Positions 52,448 through 61,873 of a DNA stretch of 64,000 nucleotides are shown here, one piece after another. A model generated the notes under the pieces. That model had not been told where the DNA came from. It did no database searches and saw only the letters and a list, made by a program, of their open reading frames with translations. How positions within the stretch are numbered: the stretch's first letter is position 1; the number at the start of each line of letters is the position of its first letter. Source of the DNA: M269 sp964640795 (lineage in GTDB: Bacteria > Pseudomonadota > Gammaproteobacteria > Enterobacterales > Alteromonadaceae); NCBI GenBank assembly GCA_964640795.1, contig CAZXIN010000007.1:1-64000 (forward strand), given 5' to 3'. The position numbers and the translations under genes were made by a program.

Positions 52448-53200
52448 ATGTTTAAAAAGATGCTAGCAAGTATCGGAATAGGAAAAGCCAAAGTCGACAC
52501 CATCTTATTGAATGAACAACTCCGCGCAGGAGATGCCTTCAACATAGAGATTGTTGTGACTGGTGGTGATGTTGCACAGGATATCAACGCTATTGATATC
52601 GCGGTTATGGCTGCGGCTAAAACCGAAGCTGATCTGGGTGACAATGAGGTAGAGTACAACAAAAGTGTTGTGCTACAGACTTGGACAGAACACCTAAATA
52701 TCACCATCCAACCAGACGAGACAATACGCAATCAGTTTGAGCTACAGCTGCATCCAGAGATTCCAGCGACCAATTTGTTTGGAAACCGCATTGGGAAGGT
52801 CTGGTTACAGACAGGGCTTGATATTAAAAATGGCATAGATGGCTCAGACAAAGATCCACTTAACATCGTGCCATCGAACACACAGTTAGCTGTTTTGGAA
52901 CTCATTGAACAAAGCGGTTATCGCCTATTTAAAGCCGATATAGAAGCCGGTGGTGTTACAGCCCGAGAATTCAGATCTCACTTACCTTGTTATCAAGAAT
53001 ATGAGTTTAAGCCTGAATCTCGTTCATTATTTGGTGCTAAAGAGCTCGAAGTAACCTTTGTAGATAATGGCAGCGAAACCGGTGTACTCATTGAAGTTGA
53101 CAGAACATTTTTAGGTGATGGATACAAGAGTATATCTATTCCAAATCACTGTGACTCAATTGTTTCCGTTAAGCCTTACGTTGAAAGGCTACTTTCGTAA
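52448..53200 (+). CDS. Spo0M-like protein
   Basis: A 250-residue member of the SpoOM/Spo0M (arrestin-like) family. The N-terminal MFKKMLASIGIGKAKVDTIL and mid-region FELQLHPEIPATN followed by KVWLQTGLDIKNGIDGSDKDPLNIVPS are distinctive. No signal peptide. The Bacillus protein affects sporulation control; in non-sporulating gammaproteobacteria the role is unknown. A GGGAG site lies before the ATG. Downstream is a 10-bp inverted repeat. Confidence 0.88.
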   Translation: MFKKMLASIGIGKAKVDTILLNEQLRAGDAFNIEIVVTGGDVAQDINAIDIAVMAAAKTEADLGDNEVEYNKSVVLQTWTEHLNITIQPDETIRNQFELQLHPEIPATNLFGNRIGKVWLQTGLDIKNGIDGSDKDPLNIVPSNTQLAVLELIEQSGYRLFKADIEAGGVTAREFRSHLPCYQEYEFKPESRSLFGAKELEVTFVDNGSETGVLIEVDRTFLGDGYKSISIPNHCDSIVSVKPYVERLLS

Positions 53201-53225
53201 ACTATGCTAGTGGTATCGAATAATG

Positions 53226-53264
53226 GGTTAAAGCCACTTCGCATTCTATAGTCGGGCTTTAACC
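53226..53264. terminator. Hairpin after the Spo0M-like gene
   Basis: GGTTAAAGCC (53226-53235) and GGCTTTAACC (53255-53264) are perfect 10-bp arms with a 19-base loop, 26 bp past the stop. The remaining stretch to 53471 holds no gene I can support; its right end has AAGGAG before the oxidase gene. Confidence 0.5.
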
Positions 53265-53471
53265 AACAATCTTGCAATATCATAAGGAAATAAACACGAT
53301 ATAGCACCACGACGGAAATAAGCTCGCTTTCGGCCTTCAAATGAAAAATACTTGAGCAAGGGCCCATATAAGTTGAATATGAGAGTAAGAGATTCAGGCT
53401 GGTAACCGAGTCATTTAAACTAGGTTAAGCATGGCGTCTTACTCTATTATTTCTTAAGGAGTTGAAAAAGC

Positions 53472-54500
53472 ATGCTGACTCTAAAACAATACCCACCCGT
53501 CAAATCCTCGATGAGTCGAGTATTACAAACAGTGGTAGGATTAAGGCCCTTCAGATCACAAGGCTATAGGTTAGAAAGTGAAACAATAGGTATTAAATCC
53601 ATCGTACACAACTATGGGCATGGTGGTGCTGGAATTACCTTGTCGTGGGGAACATCTTCCATAGCGGCTGATATGGCAATCAATAACGGACACAGCAAGA
53701 TCGCTATTTTAGGGTCTGGCGTGATGGGACTAACAACCGCTTTAATACTTGCTGAAAAAGGAGCCAATGTCACACTTTATGCTGCGGACTTTCCTCCGCA
53801 TACAACGTCAAATATCGCTGCAGCGCTCTGGTTTCCTGCGAGCTACTATGACAATCAAATAGCCGATCGGTCTTTTTTAATACAAGACAAACAGATCATT
53901 CGTTATTCTTTTAACCAATTCTTAACTTACCTCACCCAGCCAACTTACGGTGTCTTTTGGAACAACCACCACTTGCTGTTACCTCAAGCTCCTGAACCCT
54001 TGCTCGATCAATACGAAGGCAATGAGCTATACCCAGAGCTTTCTCATACAACAAGCAACAACCTGTTTGGCTATGCGTATCAAAAACGCATGAGAACCTT
54101 AATGATTGATCCCAGTATATACCTTGAGCGCATTATGCAAGACGCCAAGATAGCGGGTGTAAAGTTCAAGCAGAAAAGATTTGAAACCTGCGAGCAGGTG
54201 CTATCCCTTACCGAAAAAGTCATTGTTAATTGCACAGGTTTAGGCGCTAAAACATTATTTAACGACAGCAGTATGACCCCAGTACAAGGACAACTCACAC
54301 ATCTGTTGCCACAACCTGAAATAGACTACTCATACGTCATACCGGTTGGGGAAGACTATCTTTATATGTTCCCTCGTAAAGATGCCATTGTGCTTGGAGG
54401 GACAGCCGTAACAGGCGTAAATAATACAGAACCAAATGAGCAGCGAATAAAACAAATGGTAGAGGGCCATGCTGAACTTGCGAAGTGGCTAAGCATTTAG
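53472..54500 (+). CDS. D-amino-acid-oxidase-like FAD oxidoreductase, motifs in permuted order
   Basis: A 342-residue DAO-family flavoprotein. The segment VVGLRPFRSQGYRLE and VHNYGHGGAG (residues 21-54) normally lies at the C-terminus of D-amino-acid oxidases. It here precedes the Rossmann FAD motif ILGSGVMGLTTALILAEKGANVTLY (about 79-103). The substrate domain follows, ending in VQGQLTHLLP, YMFPRKDAIVLGGTAVTG and a short helix. A family of bacterial proteins with this arrangement exists, so it looks natural rather than an assembly error. Substrate unknown. Confidence 0.8.
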   Translation: MLTLKQYPPVKSSMSRVLQTVVGLRPFRSQGYRLESETIGIKSIVHNYGHGGAGITLSWGTSSIAADMAINNGHSKIAILGSGVMGLTTALILAEKGANVTLYAADFPPHTTSNIAAALWFPASYYDNQIADRSFLIQDKQIIRYSFNQFLTYLTQPTYGVFWNNHHLLLPQAPEPLLDQYEGNELYPELSHTTSNNLFGYAYQKRMRTLMIDPSIYLERIMQDAKIAGVKFKQKRFETCEQVLSLTEKVIVNCTGLGAKTLFNDSSMTPVQGQLTHLLPQPEIDYSYVIPVGEDYLYMFPRKDAIVLGGTAVTGVNNTEPNEQRIKQMVEGHAELAKWLSI

Positions 54501-54592
54501 CAGCTCATATCCAATCTGACACTTTTGATCGATAGTTTCGACTTAACCTGACAGGCGGCATTAGACAAAAAGCGGACACTGATAACCGTTTT

Positions 54593-55468
54593 TTAACGGT
54601 TTAACTCGTCCATCTCTTTGTATTCTTTCAATCGGTTTCGCGTTGCCTTTAGTTCCAAATTTAACCCATTAACTGGAATACCCAGCTCGAAACGAACGTC
54701 ATCTGACTCTCCATCAATATCTAGTTTTGAAAGGAATTGTTCTAATATGAAAAGTTCATACTCTAACTGGTCCCAAATGACAACTAATCTGAAAGAAGGA
54801 ATCTTATAATGCGTCGCCTTCAGCACACAACTACCGACATCATATACGATTTTAGTCAAGTCTGTTAATGTTGATTTTGCGAATAACAATCCTCTGGGAG
54901 TGAAATTAGTTAAGCTACTTAAATTACTCTTTGGATCAGAAAAAATTTCTCTTAGTGAACAATTATACAATTTTCCATTATCTTGTTTTGAGCTGAAGAT
55001 TTCATCGAGTCTATCTTTTGTCGCAGTAAAATCTTCTCGCACCATTTGTGCGTTGAATATTTGTTCTTGAATCTTGGTGTTTTCAAGCTGTAATTCGGCA
55101 GTTCTTTGTTGTTGCTCAGCATTTTTTTGTTGTTGCTCAACACTTATTTGTTGTTGTTTAAACGATTCTCCGGAGAGATAATTAGCTTGTTTTAATTCTT
55201 TTCTAGTTTCCTTTAACTCATCAATTTGAAATTTGATTGAGAATATTAAAAGACACACGGTTAAGAATCCCAACAGAGGATTGAGTGCTCCTCCCAGAAA
55301 ATCACCAAACGTACCAAATTGATTATTATCTCCCCATGAACCGTTAAATACGGAAAAATAAATAGTCAATGATATGACCGCAAGTGATGCAACAAAGACA
55401 CTACCCCAGACGGCTAATCTGTTAAAGTAAATTTCGTTTTTGTTGATTGGCTCGGAAAGTGAGTTCAT
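54593..55468 (-). CDS. Membrane protein with Gln-rich coiled coil, abortive-infection-like
   Basis: A 291-residue protein. Two membrane helices (about 19-41 and 60-82) flank GSWGDNNQFGTFGDFLGGALNPLLGF, a motif shared with putative phage abortive infection proteins (putAbiC type). A Gln-rich heptad region follows, where QQQ triplets recur every seven residues (FKQQQISVEQQQKNAEQQQ), then a soluble helical C-terminus. AAGGAG is 8 bp before the ATG. It is in an AT-rich patch with a small frame and a caspase-like gene on the same strand. Role in defence is an inference. Confidence 0.65.
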   Translation of the reverse strand: MNSLSEPINKNEIYFNRLAVWGSVFVASLAVISLTIYFSVFNGSWGDNNQFGTFGDFLGGALNPLLGFLTVCLLIFSIKFQIDELKETRKELKQANYLSGESFKQQQISVEQQQKNAEQQQRTAELQLENTKIQEQIFNAQMVREDFTATKDRLDEIFSSKQDNGKLYNCSLREIFSDPKSNLSSLTNFTPRGLLFAKSTLTDLTKIVYDVGSCVLKATHYKIPSFRLVVIWDQLEYELFILEQFLSKLDIDGESDDVRFELGIPVNGLNLELKATRNRLKEYKEMDELNR

Positions 55469-55542
55469 GTTTTTTTCTCCTTAAGTGCAGCCGGTTATAT
55501 CTCTTGTTCCTGATAGAACTGTTTTAAAAACACTAATTTCTG

Positions 55543-55728
55543 TCAGTAAAAATTGATAAATTTGTTCCGAAACTTGAGTGTCCACTGAAAAATATCTTTG
55601 AAAGCTTCCATTGGTGATTCACGTTGTTTGATTAACTCACAAAACGCTTTAGGTAAAATGTCTTTTTCTCTTATTTCGAGTATAAGAGGAATTAGCAGCC
55701 TTTCCAATACATCATGACAGTACTGCAT
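55543..55728 (-). CDS. Possible small helical protein
   Basis: A 61-residue frame with plausible protein character: amphipathic helices (VLERLLIPLILEIREKDIL) and an aromatic end. No ribosome binding site stands out and I do not recognise the family. It sits between two accessory genes on the same strand, so it may be a small accessory gene or the remnant of a larger one. Confidence 0.25.
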   Translation of the reverse strand: MQYCHDVLERLLIPLILEIREKDILPKAFCELIKQRESPMEAFKDIFQWTLKFRNKFINFY

Positions 55729-56361
55729 TGATATAGTTTACTCATTGGGTGTATATTTAGTGCTTTTATCTGTTCATAAGGTTAGATGTTCGCTTGGTAA
55801 GATGAGCCAGAATCTGCCGAAAAATACCCTTTTGAATGCCAACTTAGTAATCTACGCTCACAATCAAAATCGTATTAGGCTATCTATTCTTCATCACATC
55901 TTATGTAAGGCTATGCAATAAACTTTGGCAGTATACTAGGATCGGATTCAGCGCTCTAGTTGGCTAGTTTATTCAAGTGAACGAGGACTGTTCTAATGGC
56001 CATCTGCTCTGTGACAAAGGCATTAACTTTCACGTTTAATTTAAAGTTTGGAATTGTCAACTGGAATTTAAGCTTGAATTTTCATTATACTGAAGGGCCG
56101 CATCACAGTACACAAGAGACTGTCAAGTTTGATTTCGCCCTGTTATCGAAAATATCAGATTGGATATGAGCCATTACCTGTTAACCTAATTCAGTTAACG
56201 CCATAATTTTCTGCACAGAGAAATCATCCCCACTTTACATTGTTCAATTAATAACACTGTGCATTTCTAATCACACCATCTATTGACGGATCATTAACTA
56301 ATTCCTAAGCGCCCCTCAAAATCCCATCAGCAATAAAAACCAACCCTACTTTCTTTTTGTC
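55729..56361. other. Gene-free AT-rich stretch
   Basis: About 630 bp without a supportable gene, between two minus-strand accessory genes. I see no strong hairpin, repeat or promoter pair. Decayed coding sequence or a promoter region for the small frame at 55543 is possible. Confidence 0.35.
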
Positions 56362-57081
56362 CTACGCAGTAAACAGAGGCTCACTATAGTCTTTTGCCCT
56401 ATTCCCTTGCCCTTTTGCCTGTATCACCACGGTTAATGAGTCAGATAAAAGCATGACATCAGACTTTTGGTCTTCACCAATTGAGGAAGCCGGATTATAG
56501 ATCTTCAAAGCGCTTTTTATTGCATCAAGTATTTCTTTTTTTTGAAACAGCTGCTCTTCACTTAATGCCATTAAATGATAGAAAAATTTAAGATCAAGCA
56601 ATGTTCCATCCAACCAATCAACTGAACAACGATAGCCGATCTTCCAGTTGATAGATGACGACTCAGTATAAACTTCCATATGGGCTGCGTTATTACCAAC
56701 TAAACACGCACCCAAGATCACACCTTTAATATTTCGTGTATTCGCTTTCTCGTTAATCTCTCCCAACACAGTTGTTAAATTCATTTTACCCAGGCGCAAA
56801 CCTGAACCATGACATGCTATGTAGACAAAATATTGCTCATAATCTAACTTCGTTAACTCATCCAAAGCCATTCTAAAACTAGTTGCCTCATAGAAATTCG
56901 AATGATAAAGATCAAATTCTCCATCAAGCTTTTCTAACCCTTGAAAATAAGGCAACACACTCACGACATTCTGATCTCTATCCTCATATCCCCAAGGCCT
57001 TTCTAATATAATTAATGCACTTTTTTTCAACACTCTTTCCTTATTAATCCCATATTCAATAATCATAAATTGTACATGCAT
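56362..57081 (-). CDS. Small protein with caspase/CHAT-like His/Cys motifs
   Basis: A 239-residue soluble protein. An N-terminal strand SALIILERPWG is followed, after a helix, by FVYIACHGSGLRLG with His91-Gly, then IKGVILGACLVGN with Cys126. A hydrophobic strand ending in HG and another ending in xC about 35 residues later is the hallmark of the caspase-like clan (caspase, metacaspase, CHAT). Homologues of this exact protein are not recognised. Start codon is uncertain (57081 or 57066); no clear binding site. It sits in the same accessory patch as the abortive-infection-like membrane protein. Confidence 0.55.
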   Translation of the reverse strand: MHVQFMIIEYGINKERVLKKSALIILERPWGYEDRDQNVVSVLPYFQGLEKLDGEFDLYHSNFYEATSFRMALDELTKLDYEQYFVYIACHGSGLRLGKMNLTTVLGEINEKANTRNIKGVILGACLVGNNAAHMEVYTESSSINWKIGYRCSVDWLDGTLLDLKFFYHLMALSEEQLFQKKEILDAIKSALKIYNPASSIGEDQKSDVMLLSDSLTVVIQAKGQGNRAKDYSEPLFTA

Positions 57082-57130
57082 TTACATTGAGTAATTTAAC
57101 TCACAAAGCAGGTGAATTTTAACCACAAAA

Positions 57131-57154
57131 AAGGCGAGCATTTGCTCGCCTTTT
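57131..57154. terminator. Terminator after gcvP
   Basis: GGCGAGC (57133-57139) and GCTCGCC (57144-57150) form a stem with a short ATTT loop, flanked by A/T runs on both sides. It reads as a bidirectional Rho-independent terminator, 25 bp past the gcvP stop on the minus strand. Confidence 0.9.
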
Positions 57155-57178
57155 ATCAAAGCCTAGGAGTTACATTAA

Positions 57179-60076
57179 CTACTCGTCTCTGTAGCTTTCA
57201 ACAGTTGGGCAGGAACAGATAAGATTCCTGTCACCAAAGACGTCGTCGATACGATTTACCGTTGGCCAGAATTTGTTTCTTCTAACCGCTTCTACCGGAT
57301 AAGCGGCGAGTTGTCTGTCGTAGCTGCGGTTCCATTCGCTATCACAGATATCGTCTAGTGTATGTGGGGCATTGTGCAGTGGATTGTCGTTGTCACTCCA
57401 TTCACCAGATTCCACTTTAGACACTTCTTCTCGAATACATATCATCGCTTCGATAAAACGATCTAACTCTGCCTTTGCTTCTGATTCTGTTGGCTCGATC
57501 ATCAACGTGCCAGCAACAGGGAAACTCATTGTTGGCGCATGGAAGCCGTAGTCATTTAAACGTTTGGCGATATCCACTTCTGTCACACCGGATGCTTCTT
57601 TCAGTGGGCGTAAATCAACAATACATTCATGCGCTACGCGGTCATTACGACCACGGTACAAGATGGGGTAATGGCTAGCTAGCTTTTGAGCAATGTAGTT
57701 GGCATTCATAATGGCTACTTCAGTCGCTTTAACTAACCCTTCGCCACCCATCATTTTAATGTACATGTAACTGATTGGCAGGATAGAAGCACTTCCCCAA
57801 GGCGCAGCTGAAACCGCACCATTATCTCCATGAGTTCCTTCAATAGTCACTTGTGAGTGATTTGGCAAGAAAGGCGCTAGGTGCGACTTAACACCAATAG
57901 GCCCCATACCTGGACCACCGCCACCATGCGGAATGCAAAATGTTTTATGCAGGTTCAAATGTGATACATCAGAGCCCATTGCCCCAGGAGAGGTCAAACA
58001 GACTTGCGCGTTCATGTTAGCCCCGTCCATATAAACCTGACCGCCATGCTCATGAATAATATTGCAGATCTCTTTGATAGACTCTTCGTAAACACCGTGT
58101 GTCGACGGGTAAGTCACCATAATGCAAGCAAGGTTTTCGCTAAGCTCTTCAGCTTTAGCGCGCAAGTCGTCCATATCGACATTGCCTTGCTTGTCACAGT
58201 CAACTACCACAACTTTATAGCCAACCATCTGTGCAGAAGCTGGGTTAGTCCCATGCGCAGAACTCGGAATTAAACAAATATTACGGTTATCTTCTCCACG
58301 ACTTGCATGGTATTTATTAATAGCAATGAGCCCTGCGTACTCGCCCTGAGCACCTGAGTTGGGTTGCATAGACATAGCGTCGTACCCAGTAATTTCGATC
58401 AACCACTCACTCAACTCTTCGATCATTGCCTTATACCCTTGCGCTTGTTCAACGGGAGCAAACGGGTGAATACCACCGAACTCAGGCCAAGTGACGGGTA
58501 GCATTTCAGCTGTCGCATTAAGCTTCATGGTGCAAGAACCAAGCGAAATCATTGAATGATTAAGCGCTAAGTCTTTATCTTCTAGCGACTTAATATAGCG
58601 AAGCATTTCTGTTTCTGAGTGATATTTATGGAAGACTTCGTGGGTCAGAATATCTGACGTTCTGACCAAGCTTGGTGGAATAGAATCGCGGCCACTTTTA
58701 GCAATTTCGGCATCGAACGCTTCAATATCTAGTTCTACATTAGCGCCCGTAAAAGCTTCGAACACTGCTTGTACATCGGACCTTGTCGTTGTCTCATCTA
58801 AACTAATACCAACAGCACCATCTAAATCAGTACGTAGGTTGAGTTTACGTTCAAGTGCAGCGGCAACAATAGCGCTCTTACGATCACCCACTCTAATCGT
58901 CAGTGTATCAAACCACGTATCATTCACTAACTCAAAGCCAGCTTGTTTGAGTCCAGCAGCGAGTATGTCAGTATAGCGATGAATTCTATTTGCTATCGTT
59001 CTCAAGCCTTTAGGGCCGTGATAAACCGCATAGAAAGAAGCCATATTAGCGAGTAACACTTGTGCCGTACAAATATTCGAGTTGGCTTTCTCACGACGAA
59101 TATGTTGCTCACGCGTTTGCAGAGCCATACGCAGTGCCGGTTTACCTCGCGTGTCTTTAGACACACCAATAATACGGCCTGGCAATGAGCGTTTAAATTT
59201 ATCTCTAGTTGCAAAGAACGCTGCATGTGGCCCACCGTAACCCATAGGGACACCAAAGCGTTGTGCAGAACCTAAAACCACATCAGCACCCAGTTCACCA
59301 GGGGATTTGAGCAATACCAAACTCATAATGTCGGCAGCTACAGCAACGATACCTTTCTTCGCTTGCACACCAGTAATAAGTTCACTCAAGTCTTGGATCT
59401 GCCCGGTTGTACCAGGGTATTGCAATAGTGCACCGAACACATCGTGGTTACTCACATCATCAGCAGTACCAATCACTACCTCAAACCCAAACATATCAGC
59501 ACGGCTTTTAACAACGTCTATGGTTTGTGGGTGAACGTCGTCAGCAATGAAGAAGATATTCGATTTACTCTTAGCTACACGTTTTGCCAAAGCCATTGCT
59601 TCAGCTGCGGCTGTCGCCTCATCAAGCAAAGAAGCCGATGCTAAATCCAAACCGGTCAGGTCGATAGTGAGTTGCTGGAAATTAAGTAGGGATTCTAAAC
59701 GACCTTGTGCAATTTCTGGCTGGTAAGGTGTATAAGCAGTATACCAACCTGGGTTTTCAAGCACGTTACGTAAAATGACGTTAGGTACTTTAGTGTCTGA
59801 GTATCCCATGCCGATGAATGAGCGAAATACCTTATTTTTTTTCGCTAAAGCTTTAAGTTCGGCTAATGCTTGACTCTCTGCCATTGGCTTAGGTAAATTC
59901 ATTGGTGCAGACAGACGAATACTAGCAGGCACAGTTTGTTCGATTAGGTCATCTAAAGACGCTGCGCCGATATCTGCCAACATGCTAGCTGTTTCTGACT
60001 CACCTGGGCCAATGTGGCGGCGAATAAAGTCTTTTGATTGCTCTAATTGTGCGAGATTTTGATTTGAATCTGACAT
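57179..60076 (-). CDS. gcvP: Glycine dehydrogenase (decarboxylating), P protein
   Basis: A 965-residue single-chain P protein of the glycine cleavage system; it decarboxylates glycine with PLP and passes the aminomethyl group to GcvH. N-terminal FIRRHIGPGESE and C-terminal half with LNLHKTFCIPHGGGGPGMGP (PLP lysine in HKT), and GSCTMKLNATAEMLP. Length fits the fused alpha2 type. It is the last gene of gcvT-gcvH-gcvP, but a terminator-like hairpin separates it from gcvH. Confidence 0.97.
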   Translation of the reverse strand: MSDSNQNLAQLEQSKDFIRRHIGPGESETASMLADIGAASLDDLIEQTVPASIRLSAPMNLPKPMAESQALAELKALAKKNKVFRSFIGMGYSDTKVPNVILRNVLENPGWYTAYTPYQPEIAQGRLESLLNFQQLTIDLTGLDLASASLLDEATAAAEAMALAKRVAKSKSNIFFIADDVHPQTIDVVKSRADMFGFEVVIGTADDVSNHDVFGALLQYPGTTGQIQDLSELITGVQAKKGIVAVAADIMSLVLLKSPGELGADVVLGSAQRFGVPMGYGGPHAAFFATRDKFKRSLPGRIIGVSKDTRGKPALRMALQTREQHIRREKANSNICTAQVLLANMASFYAVYHGPKGLRTIANRIHRYTDILAAGLKQAGFELVNDTWFDTLTIRVGDRKSAIVAAALERKLNLRTDLDGAVGISLDETTTRSDVQAVFEAFTGANVELDIEAFDAEIAKSGRDSIPPSLVRTSDILTHEVFHKYHSETEMLRYIKSLEDKDLALNHSMISLGSCTMKLNATAEMLPVTWPEFGGIHPFAPVEQAQGYKAMIEELSEWLIEITGYDAMSMQPNSGAQGEYAGLIAINKYHASRGEDNRNICLIPSSAHGTNPASAQMVGYKVVVVDCDKQGNVDMDDLRAKAEELSENLACIMVTYPSTHGVYEESIKEICNIIHEHGGQVYMDGANMNAQVCLTSPGAMGSDVSHLNLHKTFCIPHGGGGPGMGPIGVKSHLAPFLPNHSQVTIEGTHGDNGAVSAAPWGSASILPISYMYIKMMGGEGLVKATEVAIMNANYIAQKLASHYPILYRGRNDRVAHECIVDLRPLKEASGVTEVDIAKRLNDYGFHAPTMSFPVAGTLMIEPTESEAKAELDRFIEAMICIREEVSKVESGEWSDNDNPLHNAPHTLDDICDSEWNRSYDRQLAAYPVEAVRRNKFWPTVNRIDDVFGDRNLICSCPTVESYRDE

Positions 60077-60166
60077 ATGAATACCGGTGCCTCAACTGCA
60101 ACTGTAAGAAATTTGGCATAAGACACACCCTGCGGCATGCCCCACACAGTTTATTCGGGATAAAAA

Positions 60167-60192
60167 AAGGGAATGGCTTGCGCTATTCCCTT
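60167..60192 (-). terminator. Intrinsic terminator between gcvH and gcvP
   Basis: AAGGGAATGGC (60167-60177), TTGC loop, GCTATTCCCTT (60182-60192), with one G-U-type pair. On the minus strand it is followed by a run of seven T. It starts 10 bp after the gcvH stop, so gcvP is reached only by read-through or its own promoter. Confidence 0.85.
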
Positions 60193-60201
60193 AAAAAAAC
60201 G

Positions 60202-60591
60202 TTAGTCTTCGTCTATGCTCTGACCGTAAGCTTCTGCGTCTAATAGACCTTCAACTTCGGCTGGGTCGTCAGCTTTGATTTGGAAAAACCAACCATCACC
60301 AAACGCATCTGAGTTAACGAGTTCTGGAGAATCTTCGAGATCTTCGTTAATGGCAACAACTTCACCAGTAATAGGTGAGTAGACGTCGGATGCTGCTTTC
60401 ACTGATTCAGCAACTGCCACATCATCACCTGTACCGACATGATCGCCAACGTCAGGTAATTCAACAAAAACCATATCGCCGAGTAATTCCTGTGCATGTT
60501 CAGAAATACCGACAGTGAAAAGACCATTACCGTCTGCACGAACCCATTCGTGTGTGCTGGCATAGCGAAGTTCTGTTGGGATATTGCTCAT
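60202..60591 (-). CDS. gcvH: Glycine cleavage system H protein
   Basis: A 129-residue lipoyl carrier. Lipoylated Lys65 lies in AVAESVKAASDVYSPITGE. The YASTHEWV N-terminus and the acidic C-terminus (AEAYGQSIDED) are standard. It shuttles the aminomethyl group between GcvP and GcvT. 43 bp downstream of gcvT on the same strand. Confidence 0.96.
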   Translation of the reverse strand: MSNIPTELRYASTHEWVRADGNGLFTVGISEHAQELLGDMVFVELPDVGDHVGTGDDVAVAESVKAASDVYSPITGEVVAINEDLEDSPELVNSDAFGDGWFFQIKADDPAEVEGLLDAEAYGQSIDED

Positions 60592-60634
60592 TGTTATTCC
60601 TCAATATTAAGGTCTGTTAATCGTTATTTATTTT

Positions 60635-61714
60635 TTAAACTAATGCTTTACCGTTGCGTACAAAGCTAGGTTTGACAACATTGACTGTAACCCACTTTTT
60701 ACGCATTTCCACCTCAGCGGTTTCGCCGACTGTTTTAGGTACACGTGCCATGGCGATACTGAAACCTAACGTCGGTGAAAATGTACCTGAGGTGATCACG
60801 CCTTCTCCACCATCAACTTTTACCTTCAAGCCAGCTCTAAGAACGCCTTTGTCACGCATGACTAAACCAACTAGCTTCTCATTATTGCTCACTTTTTGTT
60901 GTTCTAAAGCCGCTCTACCGATGAAGTGACGATCTTGTGGTTCCCAAGTAATAGTCCAGCCCATGTTAGCTGCCAATGGTGACACTGTTTCGTCCATATC
61001 TTGGCCATACAGATTCATACCGGCTTCTAAACGCAAGGTATCACGTGCACCCAATGCACAAGGTTTAACACCCGCAGCAATCAGGCCATCCCAGAAGTCC
61101 GCGGCTTGAGCAACAGGCACCATGATTTCGTAACCTGCTTCACCGGTATAGCCTGTCGTTGCGATAAACAAATCTTCTGCTTGCACGCCAAAGAAAGGCT
61201 TCATACCTGCAACGGCTTCTTTTTGCGCAGCCGAGAATAACGTACCAGCTTTTTCTTTTGCATTAGGGCCTTGCACAGCAATCATAGCGAACTCAGGACG
61301 CTCAGTTATGGTCACGTCAAAACCTTCAGCGTTGTCTTTCAGCCAATTCATGTCTTTTTCTCGCGTGGCAGAGTTCACTACCAAACGATAATCCGTTGCG
61401 TCAAAGTGATAAACGATCAGGTCGTCAACAACACCACCGTCTTCATTCAACATACCGCTATATAGCGCTTTACCTTTATCTTGTAACTTAGCAACATCAT
61501 TCGCTAATAAATGGCGTAAGTAGGCTTGAGCCTCTTTGCCTTTTACATCCACGATGGTCATATGAGATACATCAAACATACCAGCGTCTTGCCTTACAGC
61601 ATGGTGCTCTTCTATTTGCGAACCGTAATTAATTGGCATATCCCAACCAAAAAAGTCGACCATTTTGGCCCCGGCTTCAATATGCTTTGCGTGCAACGCG
61701 GTTTTGTTCGTCAT
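60635..61714 (-). CDS. gcvT: Aminomethyltransferase (T protein) of the glycine cleavage system
   Basis: A 359-residue tetrahydrofolate-dependent aminomethyltransferase. FFGWDMPINYGSQIEEH near the N-terminus, DVSHMTIVDVKG, ALGARDTLRLEAGMNLYG and GTFSPTLGFSIAMARVP are the family motifs. First gene of the operon, divergent from a LysR regulator across 159 bp. No glycine riboswitch tandem aptamer is visible in that gap. Confidence 0.96.
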   Translation of the reverse strand: MTNKTALHAKHIEAGAKMVDFFGWDMPINYGSQIEEHHAVRQDAGMFDVSHMTIVDVKGKEAQAYLRHLLANDVAKLQDKGKALYSGMLNEDGGVVDDLIVYHFDATDYRLVVNSATREKDMNWLKDNAEGFDVTITERPEFAMIAVQGPNAKEKAGTLFSAAQKEAVAGMKPFFGVQAEDLFIATTGYTGEAGYEIMVPVAQAADFWDGLIAAGVKPCALGARDTLRLEAGMNLYGQDMDETVSPLAANMGWTITWEPQDRHFIGRAALEQQKVSNNEKLVGLVMRDKGVLRAGLKVKVDGGEGVITSGTFSPTLGFSIAMARVPKTVGETAEVEMRKKWVTVNVVKPSFVRNGKALV

Positions 61715-61873
61715 GATGCGTCCGTTGTTAACTAACGTTAAATTTGAATGGCAAAAGTATAGCTAGCTGTTGTGCAGCCAACAAATTTGAAATACTAATA
61801 GATACATTTAATATTCTTATGTATAAAGCAGTAAGCATTACTTTTGCAAATATAATAAAACACCTAAGAAAAC

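Noticed and set aside
55080..55160. TTGTTGTTGCTCA-type DNA repeat
   Set aside because: It is the coding sequence of the Gln-rich heptads of the membrane protein, not an independent repeat or CRISPR.
61715..61873. Glycine riboswitch before gcvT
   Set aside because: The gap is 159 bp, shared with a divergent gene, and no aptamer-like paired elements could be drawn.
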